Shown here piece by piece: positions 1 through 9,212 of a stretch of DNA of 64,000 nucleotides (its first letter is position 1; each line of letters opens with the position of its first letter). The translations under genes were made by a program, and so were the position numbers. Origin of the DNA: Candidatus Pacearchaeota archaeon. GTDB taxonomy: Archaea > Nanoarchaeota > Nanoarchaeia > Pacearchaeales > GW2011-AR1. The stretch covers positions 1 through 64,000 of the forward strand of contig JALOBN010000009.1 in NCBI GenBank assembly GCA_023228245.1. The letters are read 5' to 3'. The notes under the pieces are model-generated. The model worked only from the letters and a program-made list of their open reading frames with translations. It was not told the DNA's origin and did no database searches.

Positions 1-84
1 AAAGAAACCATCAAAGACGTAAACAGTGAACTAAAGGCAATGCGTAAAGAGCAGGCCGGCTTCTTTCGGGGGATTGCGAAATGA
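1..84 (+). CDS. C-terminal end of an unidentified protein
   Basis: The first 27 codons read openly to a TGA at 82-84. The residues are charged and look helical (for example SELKAMRKEQ). The stop overlaps the ATG of the next gene as ATGA, which implies translational coupling. The rest of the gene lies outside the window and no function can be assigned. Confidence 0.55.
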   Translation, partial: KETIKDVNSELKAMRKEQAGFFRGIAK

Positions 85-881
85 TTAGATTTCAAGCCTC
101 CGATTTGCACAAAGGGGACGGAGGCCCTCGCGATAACTTCGCTAGCAAGCCTGGGCGCGAAGACTCTTGGTATCGATTCCTGGACCACGTGGACGACGAG
201 GGCGGAATGCTCGACTTGACTGGGGATGTGCTTGATCTGTCTCAGTGTTACCTGGGAGCAGTAATCGAATCCTCAGAAATCTTTATTGATCGTACTAATG
301 CCGTACTACGTAAGTGGGTATTAGGAAACCATGATTGGCATCTGCACGGACTGAATGAGGCTGATTGTGGCTTAGTCCATCCTATCTTCCGTAAGTGCTG
401 CAATCAATTTACGGAAACGGTAGGTGACAGAAAATTCCTGGTGATGCACGGGCACGAAGTCGATCCTTATTGCTCCAGCTCTGCCCCAGGTGTCGGTGAG
501 ATTACAGCAATTGTCTGGGGCCTAAAGGAAGACAAGAACGGTAACCCCTTCCTAAAGGATGGTAGGGCAGTTGAAGGGTTGACAGCCGAACGATTTGGAG
601 ACATCGCAAACTTCTGGCATAAAATTTGGCGCAGCGAGTCTCGTAGCGAACAACTGATTTCAGCTGTTGAAGACTACCGAATGTCCAAGGAGTTTGATGT
701 TGTCCGCTGTGGACACACGCACAATCCTGGTCGTATTGGCAACTACCACTACAACTCTGGAACTTGGTCTACCAACCGAGACACTTTCCTACGCATCGAG
801 GAAGACGGTACTGTGCTTGTACAAGAGTGGGATGGGCATCGTGCTATTGCCTGCGATGTTGTATTAAGAGAGGCTTTATAG
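81..881 (+). CDS. Calcineurin-like metallophosphoesterase
   Basis: 266 residues with the full metallophosphoesterase signature in order: SDLHKGD near residue 8, TGDVLDL near 47, GNHDWH near 82, MHGHE near 122 and CGHTHN near 211. These supply the Asp, His and Asn ligands of a di-metal site that hydrolyses phosphoesters. Related enzymes include LpxH-type hydrolases and phage phosphodiesterases, but the substrate is not visible here. The start is coupled to the preceding stop (ATGA). Its place at the head of the virion block is unusual and may mean a virion-associated or accessory enzyme. Confidence 0.85.
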   Translation: MIRFQASDLHKGDGGPRDNFASKPGREDSWYRFLDHVDDEGGMLDLTGDVLDLSQCYLGAVIESSEIFIDRTNAVLRKWVLGNHDWHLHGLNEADCGLVHPIFRKCCNQFTETVGDRKFLVMHGHEVDPYCSSSAPGVGEITAIVWGLKEDKNGNPFLKDGRAVEGLTAERFGDIANFWHKIWRSESRSEQLISAVEDYRMSKEFDVVRCGHTHNPGRIGNYHYNSGTWSTNRDTFLRIEEDGTVLVQEWDGHRAIACDVVLREAL

Positions 882-882
882 C

Positions 883-1911
883 ATGGGTGTTAGAAAGATG
901 GTTGTCGTTCCGTCCTTCATAAGCACTACGCTTACAGACTTTCCTCTAATTGTCAAGATGGATGACGAGGACATTGGTAGTGTGTGCGAGTCAGATGGTA
1001 GCGACATCGTGTTTTACGACACGGACAACAACATTATTCCATTTGAACGTGACTCGTTTGCCATATCATCCGGAAAGGCTAATGGCATCTGGGTGTTAAA
1101 GAGGACTTGCAGCGCAACACCCCACTACATCTATGTTCGCGCTGGATTCGGAGACTCTGACCAAGAAGATGCAACTGCGGTGTGGGGAACCACCTGCAAG
1201 TTGCGGCTGAGCATGGACGAAGCTAGCGGATTGCTGTACGACTCGACCAGCAACGCCCACAACATGACTGCATCCGGGTCTCCGACCTATGGAGTAACAG
1301 CTAAAGTTGGAAAAGGGGTTGGCACAGCAGGCGGCTTCTTCTATGTTGCTGACCATCCTGATTGGGATTTGTCAACTAACGATCTTACTCTATCTTTGTG
1401 GATTTACGCGAATTCGTGGGGATATTGGTGGGAGCGCGCTCCGATTTGCCAAGACGAGGGGCCTGGCGACTACAACAAGTGGTTCTTTTCGTACGACCCG
1501 TCCACAGGTAAGTTGATCTTCCACCTGCAAGCCATTTCACCAGGAGAGCAGGCCGATCTATACAGTTCCGTTCTGAATCTTGCTACGGGAGTATGGCACC
1601 ATATCGCAGTTACGCGAAGTGGAACGACGTTTACGTTTTACCACAATGGTGTGGCAGTCGGTACAGCCACAGACGACATTGCAGTTCCGAGCGTGGCCGC
1701 GCCGTTACGGATTGGGTGGGGAGAAAACCCCGCGTACACTTTTGACGGATCGCTGGACGACTTGGTGTTTTACAACGGCACATGCCAGTCGGCAGACTGG
1801 ATGCTGTGGAGATATCTCAATAGCAACTACAGCAGCGCTGGGCTAGCAATCCTCTCTCCTCCAAGTTCTAGAGGCAGTGGATCATTAATAGACGGAGGCT
1901 TGGTATCGTGA
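883..1911 (+). CDS. Virion adhesin-like protein with DUF2341 and LamG/concanavalin A-like domains
   Basis: 342 residues. The first 100 resemble the DUF2341 beta-sandwich (DFPLIVKMD, IVFYDTDNN, YIYVRAGFGD). Residues about 105-310 are a laminin-G-like jelly roll with the typical LSLWIYA, WHHIAVTRSG and FDGSLDDLVFYNG strands. Both domains are common in glycan-binding surface proteins, so a receptor-binding or decoration role in the virion is likely. It starts two bases after the phosphoesterase stop and ends overlapping the next gene (GTGA). Confidence 0.75.
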   Translation: MGVRKMVVVPSFISTTLTDFPLIVKMDDEDIGSVCESDGSDIVFYDTDNNIIPFERDSFAISSGKANGIWVLKRTCSATPHYIYVRAGFGDSDQEDATAVWGTTCKLRLSMDEASGLLYDSTSNAHNMTASGSPTYGVTAKVGKGVGTAGGFFYVADHPDWDLSTNDLTLSLWIYANSWGYWWERAPICQDEGPGDYNKWFFSYDPSTGKLIFHLQAISPGEQADLYSSVLNLATGVWHHIAVTRSGTTFTFYHNGVAVGTATDDIAVPSVAAPLRIGWGENPAYTFDGSLDDLVFYNGTCQSADWMLWRYLNSNYSSAGLAILSPPSSRGSGSLIDGGLVS

Positions 1912-3194
1912 GTAAATACCTAGGTGATATTACGCCAAGCAAAATCATACGCTTCTACTTCAACACGCACGACTCTACTGGCGCAGCCATTACACTAGCT
2001 GGCAGCCCTGCGATCACTGTCTATAAGGACGATGGTACAGACCAGAGCGATACGGGAGTTACGCTGACTGTTGATTTTGATTTAGGTACTGCCTCACCTG
2101 GTCTAGTTGGTTTGCACCTGGTAGAAATTGACACTTCTGCTGATGGTACTTTCTACAGTGCTGGATCAGACTTCAGTGTCGTATTGACCTCTGGAACTGT
2201 GGACGGCAATTCTGTAGTACCCAGGGCATTACGGTCGTTTTCTATCAACAATCGATCTGCTCTTCGTCCTACAGTCGCTGATAGGACTCTTGACGTAACC
2301 GCTACCGGTGAAGCCGGTATTGACTTCGCTAACATTGGCAGCCCAACCACTATGGTAAATCTCAGTGGAACCACAATTGCCACGACGCAGAAAGTGGATG
2401 TAGAGACGATCAAAACGCAGGCTGTCGTATGCGGGGCTGGCGTTACGATCGGGGCCTACGTGGGCAACGCGACGGCAGCTATCGCCGTCAACGGTAGTGG
2501 CTATGTTACATATGCCAACGCAGCACCGCCGAGCGCTGCGGACGTAGTGACTGCTCTGGGGACAGGCAGCACGTTGACTGCCTGCCTCACGGCCACAGGG
2601 TTCAGCACGCACTCAGCGGCCGATGTTGCTGCTTTGGTACTTGCCACACCCGCCAACAAGTTGGCCACTGATACCAGCGGCTACGTCACGTTTGCCAACG
2701 CATCAATTGCAACTGTCACCGACCTTACCAACCTGCCCGCAATAACCACTGACTGGCTGACCGCCGACGGGGTTAAGGCCGACGCGGTAACCAAGATCCA
2801 AACTGGATTGAGCACTTACGACGGTAGTGATACGTCTGGGACTACTACCCTACTGAGCCGAGTCGTGGGAACAATCGCCACCGGAACACACTACCCACAG
2901 TCTGGTGATACTTATGCGTTCAATAAGTCCATCACACTTGTCGGGGTTGTTAATGCTGTCACAAACAACGGGCAGTTCTCACTGACCAGCACTGACCTAT
3001 CCACAAACGACAGCGACTATGTTGGAATGTGGCTGGTATTCACAGCAGGAAATAACAAGGGCATTCTGCGTAGAATCGGAGCTTACACTGGCTCTACCAA
3101 GACAGTTCAATTCACTGGATCTGGTCTACTAGGGGCATTTCCTCAGACTGTTCAAGCTGATGACTCCTGGCAAATACTTGCAGGGAGCCCTTGA
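1908..3194 (+). CDS. Repeat-containing tail or appendage protein, paralogue of 3840-5126
   Basis: 428 residues, GTG start overlapping the previous stop. Rich in Ala, Thr, Ser, Gly and Val, as in beta-structured fibres. It contains units of the type SGYVTYAN and TATGFSTHSAADV, and a C-terminal domain (FSLTSTDLS, VFTAGNNKGILRRIGAY) that recurs in the protein encoded at 3840-5126. I infer a virion appendage or baseplate-upper protein. No enzymatic motif is seen. Confidence 0.6.
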   Translation: MSKYLGDITPSKIIRFYFNTHDSTGAAITLAGSPAITVYKDDGTDQSDTGVTLTVDFDLGTASPGLVGLHLVEIDTSADGTFYSAGSDFSVVLTSGTVDGNSVVPRALRSFSINNRSALRPTVADRTLDVTATGEAGIDFANIGSPTTMVNLSGTTIATTQKVDVETIKTQAVVCGAGVTIGAYVGNATAAIAVNGSGYVTYANAAPPSAADVVTALGTGSTLTACLTATGFSTHSAADVAALVLATPANKLATDTSGYVTFANASIATVTDLTNLPAITTDWLTADGVKADAVTKIQTGLSTYDGSDTSGTTTLLSRVVGTIATGTHYPQSGDTYAFNKSITLVGVVNAVTNNGQFSLTSTDLSTNDSDYVGMWLVFTAGNNKGILRRIGAYTGSTKTVQFTGSGLLGAFPQTVQADDSWQILAGSP

Positions 3195-3207
3195 TAGGGA
3201 TTGGTCC

Positions 3208-3855
3208 GTGACTACAGCAAACCTACCAGCCATTGCTGATACTTGGCTAGATTGGTTCGAGCCATCGACTAACTATGGTGGCAATACGCAACTGTATTTG
3301 GCTTCCTATACCACACAGATGATACTGGTTAGATTCGATTTGTCTTCTATACCTGATGAAAAGCTGATTAACTCATTAAAACTCAATCTTCATGTACATA
3401 CTGGAAGCAATGAGACGCGGGAGATTTATGCCTACAAGATGGCAGAAGAATGGGTTGAATTAGAAGCTACGTTTGATGAAAAATCGTCTGGAGTAAGCTG
3501 GGAAAACATATATACCATTCCCAAAATCGGTACAGTAACCTCTTCAGTAGCATCAGGAACATGGATACAGATTCCAATCGATGTTGCTACGACTACTGAC
3601 CTCAAGAGTTTTCATACATTCCAAATTCGTTCTCAGATTAAGGACGTCTTATATATCACCATAGACTCCAGAGAAGCGGATTCATATACACCTAGCCTAG
3701 ACATTGATTACTCGGATGTGGCGACTGATGACTACACCAAGAACGTAAGGTGGTTTTACTTCGCCTCTGGTACTCCCCGCTCCACCACTCCGATATTCAG
3801 AAGAACAATAAGTCGTCGCACAGGATCAAGAGGGGTGCTATGCCACTTGAACTGA
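3208..3855 (+). CDS. DNRLRE-domain structural protein
   Basis: The conserved part begins at once with the DNRLRE/CBM6-like pattern: an Asp-Thr-Trp-Leu segment, then NYGGNTQLYL, then LVRFDLSSIP, followed by strands LNLHVH and WVELEATFDE. This domain is found in large extracellular beta proteins. I chose GTG 3208 because AGGGA sits upstream and it lies just past the previous stop; an ATG at 3160 would overlap that gene. The last 16 bases overlap the next gene. Likely a tail appendage component. Confidence 0.6.
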   Translation: MTTANLPAIADTWLDWFEPSTNYGGNTQLYLASYTTQMILVRFDLSSIPDEKLINSLKLNLHVHTGSNETREIYAYKMAEEWVELEATFDEKSSGVSWENIYTIPKIGTVTSSVASGTWIQIPIDVATTTDLKSFHTFQIRSQIKDVLYITIDSREADSYTPSLDIDYSDVATDDYTKNVRWFYFASGTPRSTTPIFRRTISRRTGSRGVLCHLN

Positions 3856-5126
3856 CACAAGGTCAAACAGCTGAACCCCTAGTGTTCCTTATGGTGGATT
3901 CTTCAGACCACATAACTGGGAAAACAGGGCTGTCGCCAACTGTTACCTTGAGTAAAAATGGAGCCTCTTTTGCATCGCCTGCTGGCGAGGTGACGGAGAT
4001 CGGCAGTGGGTGGTATAAAGTGGCTGGTAATGCTACTGATAGCGAAACTCTTGGTTCTCTGATTCTGCATGCTGAAGCTACGGGAGCCGATCCTGTAGAC
4101 CTTTTGTATCAGATTGTGAAGCAAAATCGGCGAACAGCCTCGATGGATCTAGTCTTAGCAAAAACCACCAACCTCACAGACCTCAATGATATTGCTGCTG
4201 CCGATGTCGTGACAGCAATGGAGACCAACGGATCGAAGCTGGATCACCTGTGGGAAACAACAGAGGACGATGGCGGAGTGCGACGATTTACTCAGAATGC
4301 CCTAGAGCAAGGGCCTTCTAGCGATGCAACGGCAGCTAACCAAACAACAATTATCACTCATCTAACCGACATTAAGGGTACTGGATTTGTTAAGGATACT
4401 CACTCACTTCCCCAATGTTTGACTGCCACTGGATTCAGCACTCATAGTGCCTCAGATGTAGCTACTGCCATCCTAGTTACCCCAGCCAACAAGCTAGCTA
4501 CTGATGTTAGTGGTTACGTCACGTATGCAAACGATGCACCTCCGGCTGTTGGAGATATTGCTACAGCAGTATGGCAAGACGCGACTGCTGGTGACTTCAC
4601 AGTAGACAATTCCATTGGCAAATCGGTGTACACTTCTGGTAATGCCCCAGGTGCAGCGAGCGGCTTACTGATTGCTGGAACCAATGCCTCAACTACATTC
4701 GATTCTCTGTGGATCACTTCAGATAGTGGTGATGCTCTAACGATCAGCGCTACTGGAACTGGCACTGGGTTTGTTGATGTGAGGTTGGGTGGGTCAGGCA
4801 CGATGGTAGGAACCATTTCTGGAATTACCGGCACAATCGAAACTCTCGATGCTCTATTGGCAAACCTAGCTATTATGAATGACACTGGAGCAGTGGTTGC
4901 TGATGTATCCAACACAACCTCTACTTTCAAAACTGACTTAGCTGGTGATGATTCTGCCATGTATGTCGGTCGAATGCTGGTGTTGACTTCTGGGCTTGGC
5001 GCTAAGCAACCCCGTCGTATCACAGGTTTTGATACAGGTACGAAGTTTGTGACTCTGGCTTCTGCTTTGTCTGATGCCCCTTCTGGTAGTGACGCATTTA
5101 CGATCCTAGGCTTTATCGAGGTTTAA
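3840..5126 (+). CDS. Repeat-containing tail or appendage protein, paralogue of 1908-3194
   Basis: ATG 3840 follows AAGAGGGG at good spacing, so the frame upstream to 3750 is unlikely to be translated. The N-terminal about 100 residues form a beta domain (LVFLMVDSSDHITGKTG, GSGWYKVAG), followed by TATGFSTHSASDV and SGYVTYANDAPP units shared with the protein at 1908. The C-terminus (MLVLTSGLGAKQPRRITGF) matches the same domain of that paralogue. The two genes are the same length, 428 codons. Probable fibre or upper-baseplate protein. Confidence 0.6.
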   Translation: MPLELTQGQTAEPLVFLMVDSSDHITGKTGLSPTVTLSKNGASFASPAGEVTEIGSGWYKVAGNATDSETLGSLILHAEATGADPVDLLYQIVKQNRRTASMDLVLAKTTNLTDLNDIAAADVVTAMETNGSKLDHLWETTEDDGGVRRFTQNALEQGPSSDATAANQTTIITHLTDIKGTGFVKDTHSLPQCLTATGFSTHSASDVATAILVTPANKLATDVSGYVTYANDAPPAVGDIATAVWQDATAGDFTVDNSIGKSVYTSGNAPGAASGLLIAGTNASTTFDSLWITSDSGDALTISATGTGTGFVDVRLGGSGTMVGTISGITGTIETLDALLANLAIMNDTGAVVADVSNTTSTFKTDLAGDDSAMYVGRMLVLTSGLGAKQPRRITGFDTGTKFVTLASALSDAPSGSDAFTILGFIEV

Positions 5127-5127
5127 C

Positions 5128-5574
5128 ATGAGTGCTTCTAACTCCTTAGAAAACAGCATTCTTCTACTTCTGTTCAACAACACTGCCTTCGCCAATATTG
5201 GTGACGCCAGTGGTTTGCAGCCATCAGCTACGGCTGGCAGTTTCTATGTGTCCTTGCATACGGCAGATCCCGGGGAAGCTGGCAACCAAACTTCTAGCGA
5301 GTGCGACTATGCAAACTATGCTAGGGTTGCTGTAGCCCGCACTAGCGGAGGCTGGACGGTCTCTACCAACTCGGTTACGAATACGGCTACTATTTCTTTC
5401 CCAAAAGCCGCTGTAGGGGCCACCCCAGACGTTGCTACTCATTTTGGTGTCGGTACGGCTGATTCTGGTGCTGGAGTGTTGCTATTCAGTGGGGAATTGA
5501 CGGATTCGTTAACGATCAGCCAGAATATTACCCCACAGATTCCTGCCAGCAACCTAACGATCACTAACGACTGA
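5128..5574 (+). CDS. Small conserved virion protein (SLHTADPG type)
   Basis: 148 residues beginning one base after the previous stop. It contains SFYVSLHTADPGEAG and YANYARVAVART, a pattern I recognise from small phage structural proteins often near tail fibre genes. It is beta-rich with no catalytic motif. Context between appendage and head-tail genes supports a structural role; the exact position in the particle is unknown. Confidence 0.6.
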   Translation: MSASNSLENSILLLLFNNTAFANIGDASGLQPSATAGSFYVSLHTADPGEAGNQTSSECDYANYARVAVARTSGGWTVSTNSVTNTATISFPKAAVGATPDVATHFGVGTADSGAGVLLFSGELTDSLTISQNITPQIPASNLTITND

Positions 5575-5585
5575 TAGGGACTATC

Positions 5586-6851
5586 GTGTTGTATTGGGAT
5601 TGGTTCTACTATAGCCACGTTCTCAGCCAAACTTCTGACCTATCTGGCTCAGTGTCCTGGAGTTGGTCTACAGTCGTTGGCATGGAAGGTGATGCTGAAA
5701 CCACCTACAGTGCGACGTGGAGCTATGACCAATCCGGTGTGGCAGAAGGCTACGGAGATGGGGCTTCTGTAGAGCCTTGGACTTGGACAGTCACCGTCTC
5801 TATCAATGGTTACGGGGAATCTTCTGCTTCCGCTACTTATGTATGGTCAACTGAGGTTAATGCAGAGGGCTCAGGCACTTGCAACGCGAGTGAGACCTTC
5901 ACCTGGTCTTGCAATACGGCAGTAGATGGGTCAGCCCAAACTAATGCCACGGAGGACTGGGCTTGGTCTCACATCGTTAGTAGCCAAGGCGAAGGGACAG
6001 TTGTTTCTTCTATCGATCAGGTATGGTCTACTGAAGTAAGTATTGATGGATTTGGTGATGTCCAATCCTCAACTAGCCTGACTTGGGTAACTGAGTCTAC
6101 ATCGGAAGGGGAGGCTTCTGCTCAAGGGCTATCAGACTGGACTTATGCAAACTCTTCTTCTGTGGAAGCTGTAGGAGAAACCCAAGGCGCTGAGTCTTGG
6201 AGCTGGCAGCTAACTTCGCCCGTAGAGGGTTATTCCACAGACGGAGCTAGTGCAGCCTGGTCTTGGTCTGCTTCAGGTACGGTTTACGTATCTGGGGCTT
6301 TACTTAATGGTGCATCGGCTTGGGGTTGGTCGGCTTCTTCTGTTGCTGAAGGTGCAGGAGATCAATCTTCTGCTATTACGTGGAGTTGGTCAGATGCTTC
6401 TTATGCTAACGGAGTTGGTGAAGCTTCTGCCACACAAGCTTGGACGTGGGAACTAGTAGGCTCGGGGCTTGCCTTACTATTACTAGCAGGAACTACTGAG
6501 TGGAATTGGTTGCCAACCGGTTCAACCGACGGAATCGGTGCAGTATCAGGATTTACAGGCTATGTTTGGCAGCACAGTACTTCACTCGAAGGGAGAGCAA
6601 CTACAGAAGCCAATACAACGTGGACTTGGGTTTGCTCAACCCTGTCTCAGAATGTATTGGTGTGGTTGGTTACCGCAGAAACATGCTCTACTCCTGCTCT
6701 AACTAATGAGTCCACCTCAACTCCAACCTTGGCTTCTGAAAGTCTACTGATAAGCAACTTGAGTGCTGAGTCGATAATCGAGGGTCTAGTGGAAGACGAC
6801 AGTTTGGTGGAAGCTGATCTGCAACAAGAATCGTTGCTTACTGGAGGTTAA
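5586..6851 (+). CDS. Tandem Trp-x-Trp repeat protein, putative virion surface protein
   Basis: 421 residues, GTG start after a GATAGGG site. Almost the whole protein is about a dozen degenerate repeats of some 20-24 residues, each with a W-x-W or similar pair followed by an xEGxG turn and a Ser/Ala/Thr-rich stretch (for example TWSWST, AWSWSAS, AWGWSASS, TWSWSD, AWTWEL). The last 60 residues switch to a shorter Leu-x-x-Glu-Ser repeat (LTNES, LASES, LSAES). A repetitive beta-solenoid or beta-propeller-like fibre is the simplest reading. I do not recognise the family. Confidence 0.55.
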   Translation: MLYWDWFYYSHVLSQTSDLSGSVSWSWSTVVGMEGDAETTYSATWSYDQSGVAEGYGDGASVEPWTWTVTVSINGYGESSASATYVWSTEVNAEGSGTCNASETFTWSCNTAVDGSAQTNATEDWAWSHIVSSQGEGTVVSSIDQVWSTEVSIDGFGDVQSSTSLTWVTESTSEGEASAQGLSDWTYANSSSVEAVGETQGAESWSWQLTSPVEGYSTDGASAAWSWSASGTVYVSGALLNGASAWGWSASSVAEGAGDQSSAITWSWSDASYANGVGEASATQAWTWELVGSGLALLLLAGTTEWNWLPTGSTDGIGAVSGFTGYVWQHSTSLEGRATTEANTTWTWVCSTLSQNVLVWLVTAETCSTPALTNESTSTPTLASESLLISNLSAESIIEGLVEDDSLVEADLQQESLLTGG

Positions 6852-6852
6852 T

Positions 6853-7239
6853 ATGGCTTTGACAGCAGATCAACGTAGAGTGAAGGAGCAGTGCACGGCA
6901 GTCTATATTGCCACAATCAAAGATGAGAATGGGACAGCCCTTACCTCTGGTGATTTATCTACTCTAACTCTGACTCTCTATGATAAAGACACTGAGGCCA
7001 TTATCAATAGCAGAGACAGCCAAGACGTTCTCAATAAGAACGGCGTGACTGTAGGCGCAGCCGGGGCCCTTACTTGGGTGATGACACCAGACGACAACGT
7101 CATCGTAACTACCACGTCCTATGCTCCTGGGCAATGGGAATCTCATATTGCTCTGTTTGAGTGGACCTGGAGTAGCAGTACTAAAGCTGGCAAGTATCAG
7201 GTGCAAATTGATGTTGAGCAAATGGCGAAAGTGACTTGA
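6853..7239 (+). CDS. Virion-associated beta-domain protein
   Basis: 128 residues, starting directly after the repeat protein. Begins with a short helix, then an immunoglobulin-like sandwich pattern (TLTLYDKDT, ALTWVMTPDDN, GQWESHIALFEWTW, GKYQVQIDVE). Similar small proteins precede neck genes in many siphoviruses. No specific function is assigned. Confidence 0.5.
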   Translation: MALTADQRRVKEQCTAVYIATIKDENGTALTSGDLSTLTLTLYDKDTEAIINSRDSQDVLNKNGVTVGAAGALTWVMTPDDNVIVTTTSYAPGQWESHIALFEWTWSSSTKAGKYQVQIDVEQMAKVT

Positions 7240-7242
7240 TCC

Positions 7243-7746
7243 ATGGCTTCAATCAACAACTTGAGATCATTAGAAGCAAAGATCAAAGCGTTAGCTGACC
7301 GCTATGGCAGTAAGAATCCTGTGGTAGTTGTTGGATTCACTCAGAGCTATGCAGTCCACGTCCACGAGAATACCCAAGCCCATCATCAAGTTGGACAAGC
7401 CAAGTTTTTAGAACAGCCGGCCCGCCAGTTACAGAAGCAATTAGGAACCATTGTAGAGCAAGTGACTTCCAAGTCAAAAGACCTAGAGAAGGGGTTGTTG
7501 ACAGCAGGTATGCGATTGCAGCGAGAGGCACAGCTACTGACTCCGGTGGATACCAGCGCTTTGAAGGCTAGTGCTTTCACCGATTTGGAAGAGAACCTGG
7601 AGGCAGCATCTAGCAAAGCCTATCGTTACTCCGAAGCAATTAAGGCTGGTAAGCAAGCCTATCGGATGCGTAAGCATCAGGAGATGATTGCGGCAGTTAA
7701 GGCCAAGGCATGGAAGGCTGCAAAGCGCAAGCGAGGTAAGGCATGA
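7243..7746 (+). CDS. HK97 gp10-like head-tail joining or neck protein
   Basis: 167 residues. The pattern YAVHVHENTQAHH, KFLEQPARQL and TPVDTSALKAS is that of the HK97 gp10-like tail-completion family, which joins tails to heads. The C-terminus is strongly basic (KAKAWKAAKRKRGKA). Its position just before a tail-terminator-like gene and the tube gene agrees. Confidence 0.65.
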   Translation: MASINNLRSLEAKIKALADRYGSKNPVVVVGFTQSYAVHVHENTQAHHQVGQAKFLEQPARQLQKQLGTIVEQVTSKSKDLEKGLLTAGMRLQREAQLLTPVDTSALKASAFTDLEENLEAASSKAYRYSEAIKAGKQAYRMRKHQEMIAAVKAKAWKAAKRKRGKA

Positions 7747-8192
7747 GCGGCAGTCTAACTCACACCCCCGCGAACGTACTGCAATACCTGATGGTCGATT
7801 TAGGATTAGGTACGCTACCTACCAGTAGCGGCAATTGGCCAATTTACAATGCCAATGAACCAGACACCCCTGATAACTGTATCACCCTAAGAGACGTGGC
7901 AGGAGTCACTCACGGTAGAGAACAAATTACAGGGGTTATTCAAGAGCATGAAGGAATCCAAATAAGGATTAGGTCGACAGACCATGCAACAGGTTGGACT
8001 AAAGCCAATGCCATCAAAGTTGCTTTGGATAGTAGCATTGCAATGAACAGTGTGTCAATCACAACCTCTACCTATATGGTTCATGCTGTGACGAGGAAGA
8101 GCGGGCCATTTGATATCGGTACAGAGAGCCCTAGCAGTAAGCGTAGGTTATTTACGATTAACGCCGTAGTTAGTCTGCGGCAAGTTAGCTAG
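7743..8192 (+). CDS. Putative tail terminator / minor capsid-like protein
   Basis: 149 residues, ATGA overlap with the preceding gene. The middle contains DNCITLRDVAGV and EGIQIRIRSTDHATGWTKA, resembling tail terminator or Minor_capsid-type proteins. The order neck protein, terminator, tube is standard in siphoviruses and supports the call; the sequence evidence alone is moderate. Confidence 0.5.
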   Translation: MSGSLTHTPANVLQYLMVDLGLGTLPTSSGNWPIYNANEPDTPDNCITLRDVAGVTHGREQITGVIQEHEGIQIRIRSTDHATGWTKANAIKVALDSSIAMNSVSITTSTYMVHAVTRKSGPFDIGTESPSSKRRLFTINAVVSLRQVS

Positions 8193-8207
8193 CCATAGGA
8201 GACCATT

Positions 8208-8684
8208 ATGACAGTGCCAGCTACCACAGCTAGAACCACTCCTAGCGGAATTAAGTTGGATGACGGCTTTTCTACCAAGATTGCCCCCGCGGCAGACCCG
8301 GATGTTTCCTTCTGGGAGAAGACCGTGCAGCCACCGGGGGATGATGGTGGTGATCCAATTCCTACCACGACGATGCACAATACACTGTATCGTACTAAGG
8401 CTGCAAGGCAGCTAATTGATAGTACAGATTGCGTTATTGTTGGGGCTTATGACCCAGCCGTAAAGACGCAGATCAAGTCTCTCATCAACGTAGAAACTAG
8501 TTGGACCATCGCCTATCCCGATGGTTCAACGGAAGACTTCTACGGGTATTTGAGGACGGCCGAGTATGCCGCACTGGCCGAAGGTGAACAGCCAGAAGGG
8601 ACGTTCACCATCACAGTAACCAACTGGGATCCAACTGCTAATGTCGAGCAAGGATCTGTGATTACTGAAGTTGCTGGAACCTGA
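8208..8684 (+). CDS. Major tail tube protein
   Basis: 158 residues with a two-sheet beta layout and the motifs MHNTLYRTKAARQLIDST and WTIAYPDGSTEDFYGYL, which I associate with siphovirus tube subunits. It sits directly before the frameshifted chaperone and the tape measure, the expected position. The hexameric rings would form the tail lumen. Confidence 0.7.
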   Translation: MTVPATTARTTPSGIKLDDGFSTKIAPAADPDVSFWEKTVQPPGDDGGDPIPTTTMHNTLYRTKAARQLIDSTDCVIVGAYDPAVKTQIKSLINVETSWTIAYPDGSTEDFYGYLRTAEYAALAEGEQPEGTFTITVTNWDPTANVEQGSVITEVAGT

Positions 8685-8759
8685 CCCTAATCCAGCGACC
8701 TTAAGCAGCCCACAACACATATCTCAATTACTGTTACGTTACTTATTAGGAGCGAGCTG

Positions 8760-9212
8760 ATGTCTGAAGAATTGAATTTTGATGACCTGACTACCATTGT
8801 CATTCCGGTCAAGTATCAGGGCAAGTCCTACACACTTAGGGAAGCCGATGAGGCTGCCGCTTGTCAGTATGAGGGGGCTAAGTCTGAATGCTTGAAGCTG
8901 GCCAATGGTGAATTCTCCGGTGTTGATCACAAGAGCATGGCCGCCACTGAACCTCTGTTGGTGTCTCTATGCTTGTTCGATGAGGCAAGCAATAACGTCC
9001 CGGTGGAGGTGGTGCGCAGTTGGCCTAGCCGTATGGTGAAGAAGCTGTTTGAGAAGGCTAAGGAAATCAGTGAGATTGATGTACAAGACGAAGAGACTGT
9101 CGTCAAGCAAGTTGAATTGCTGACCAAACAACTCAACAAGATGCGTAAGGGGAACCCCTCAAAAAACGCGCTAAGCAATACCACAACCAACTCCGCCTCG
9201 CCAGCCACCTGA
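8760..9212 (+). CDS. Tail assembly chaperone, G-like zero-frame product
   Basis: 150 residues, ATG after a TTAGGAGCGAG ribosome site. A small acidic-helical protein between tube and tape-measure genes, as for lambda gpG. It ends in a low-complexity Asn/Thr/Ser tail, typical when the functional longer form is made by frameshifting. A canonical slippery heptamer lies at 9161-9167 in the right phase (see that entry). It would wrap the tape measure during tail assembly. Confidence 0.75.
   Translation: MSEELNFDDLTTIVIPVKYQGKSYTLREADEAAACQYEGAKSECLKLANGEFSGVDHKSMAATEPLLVSLCLFDEASNNVPVEVVRSWPSRMVKKLFEKAKEISEIDVQDEETVVKQVELLTKQLNKMRKGNPSKNALSNTTTNSASPAT
9161..9167 (+). promoter_or_regulatory. Programmed -1 ribosomal frameshift site A AAA AAC
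   Basis: The heptamer is positioned so that the zero-frame codons are tcA-AAA-AAC. Slipping back one base enters a frame that stays open from 9167 to 9559. Just upstream is AGGGGAACCCCT, which offers both a Shine-Dalgarno-like AGGGG about 9 bases before the slip site and a small hairpin; either could stimulate slippage. Confidence 0.85.
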
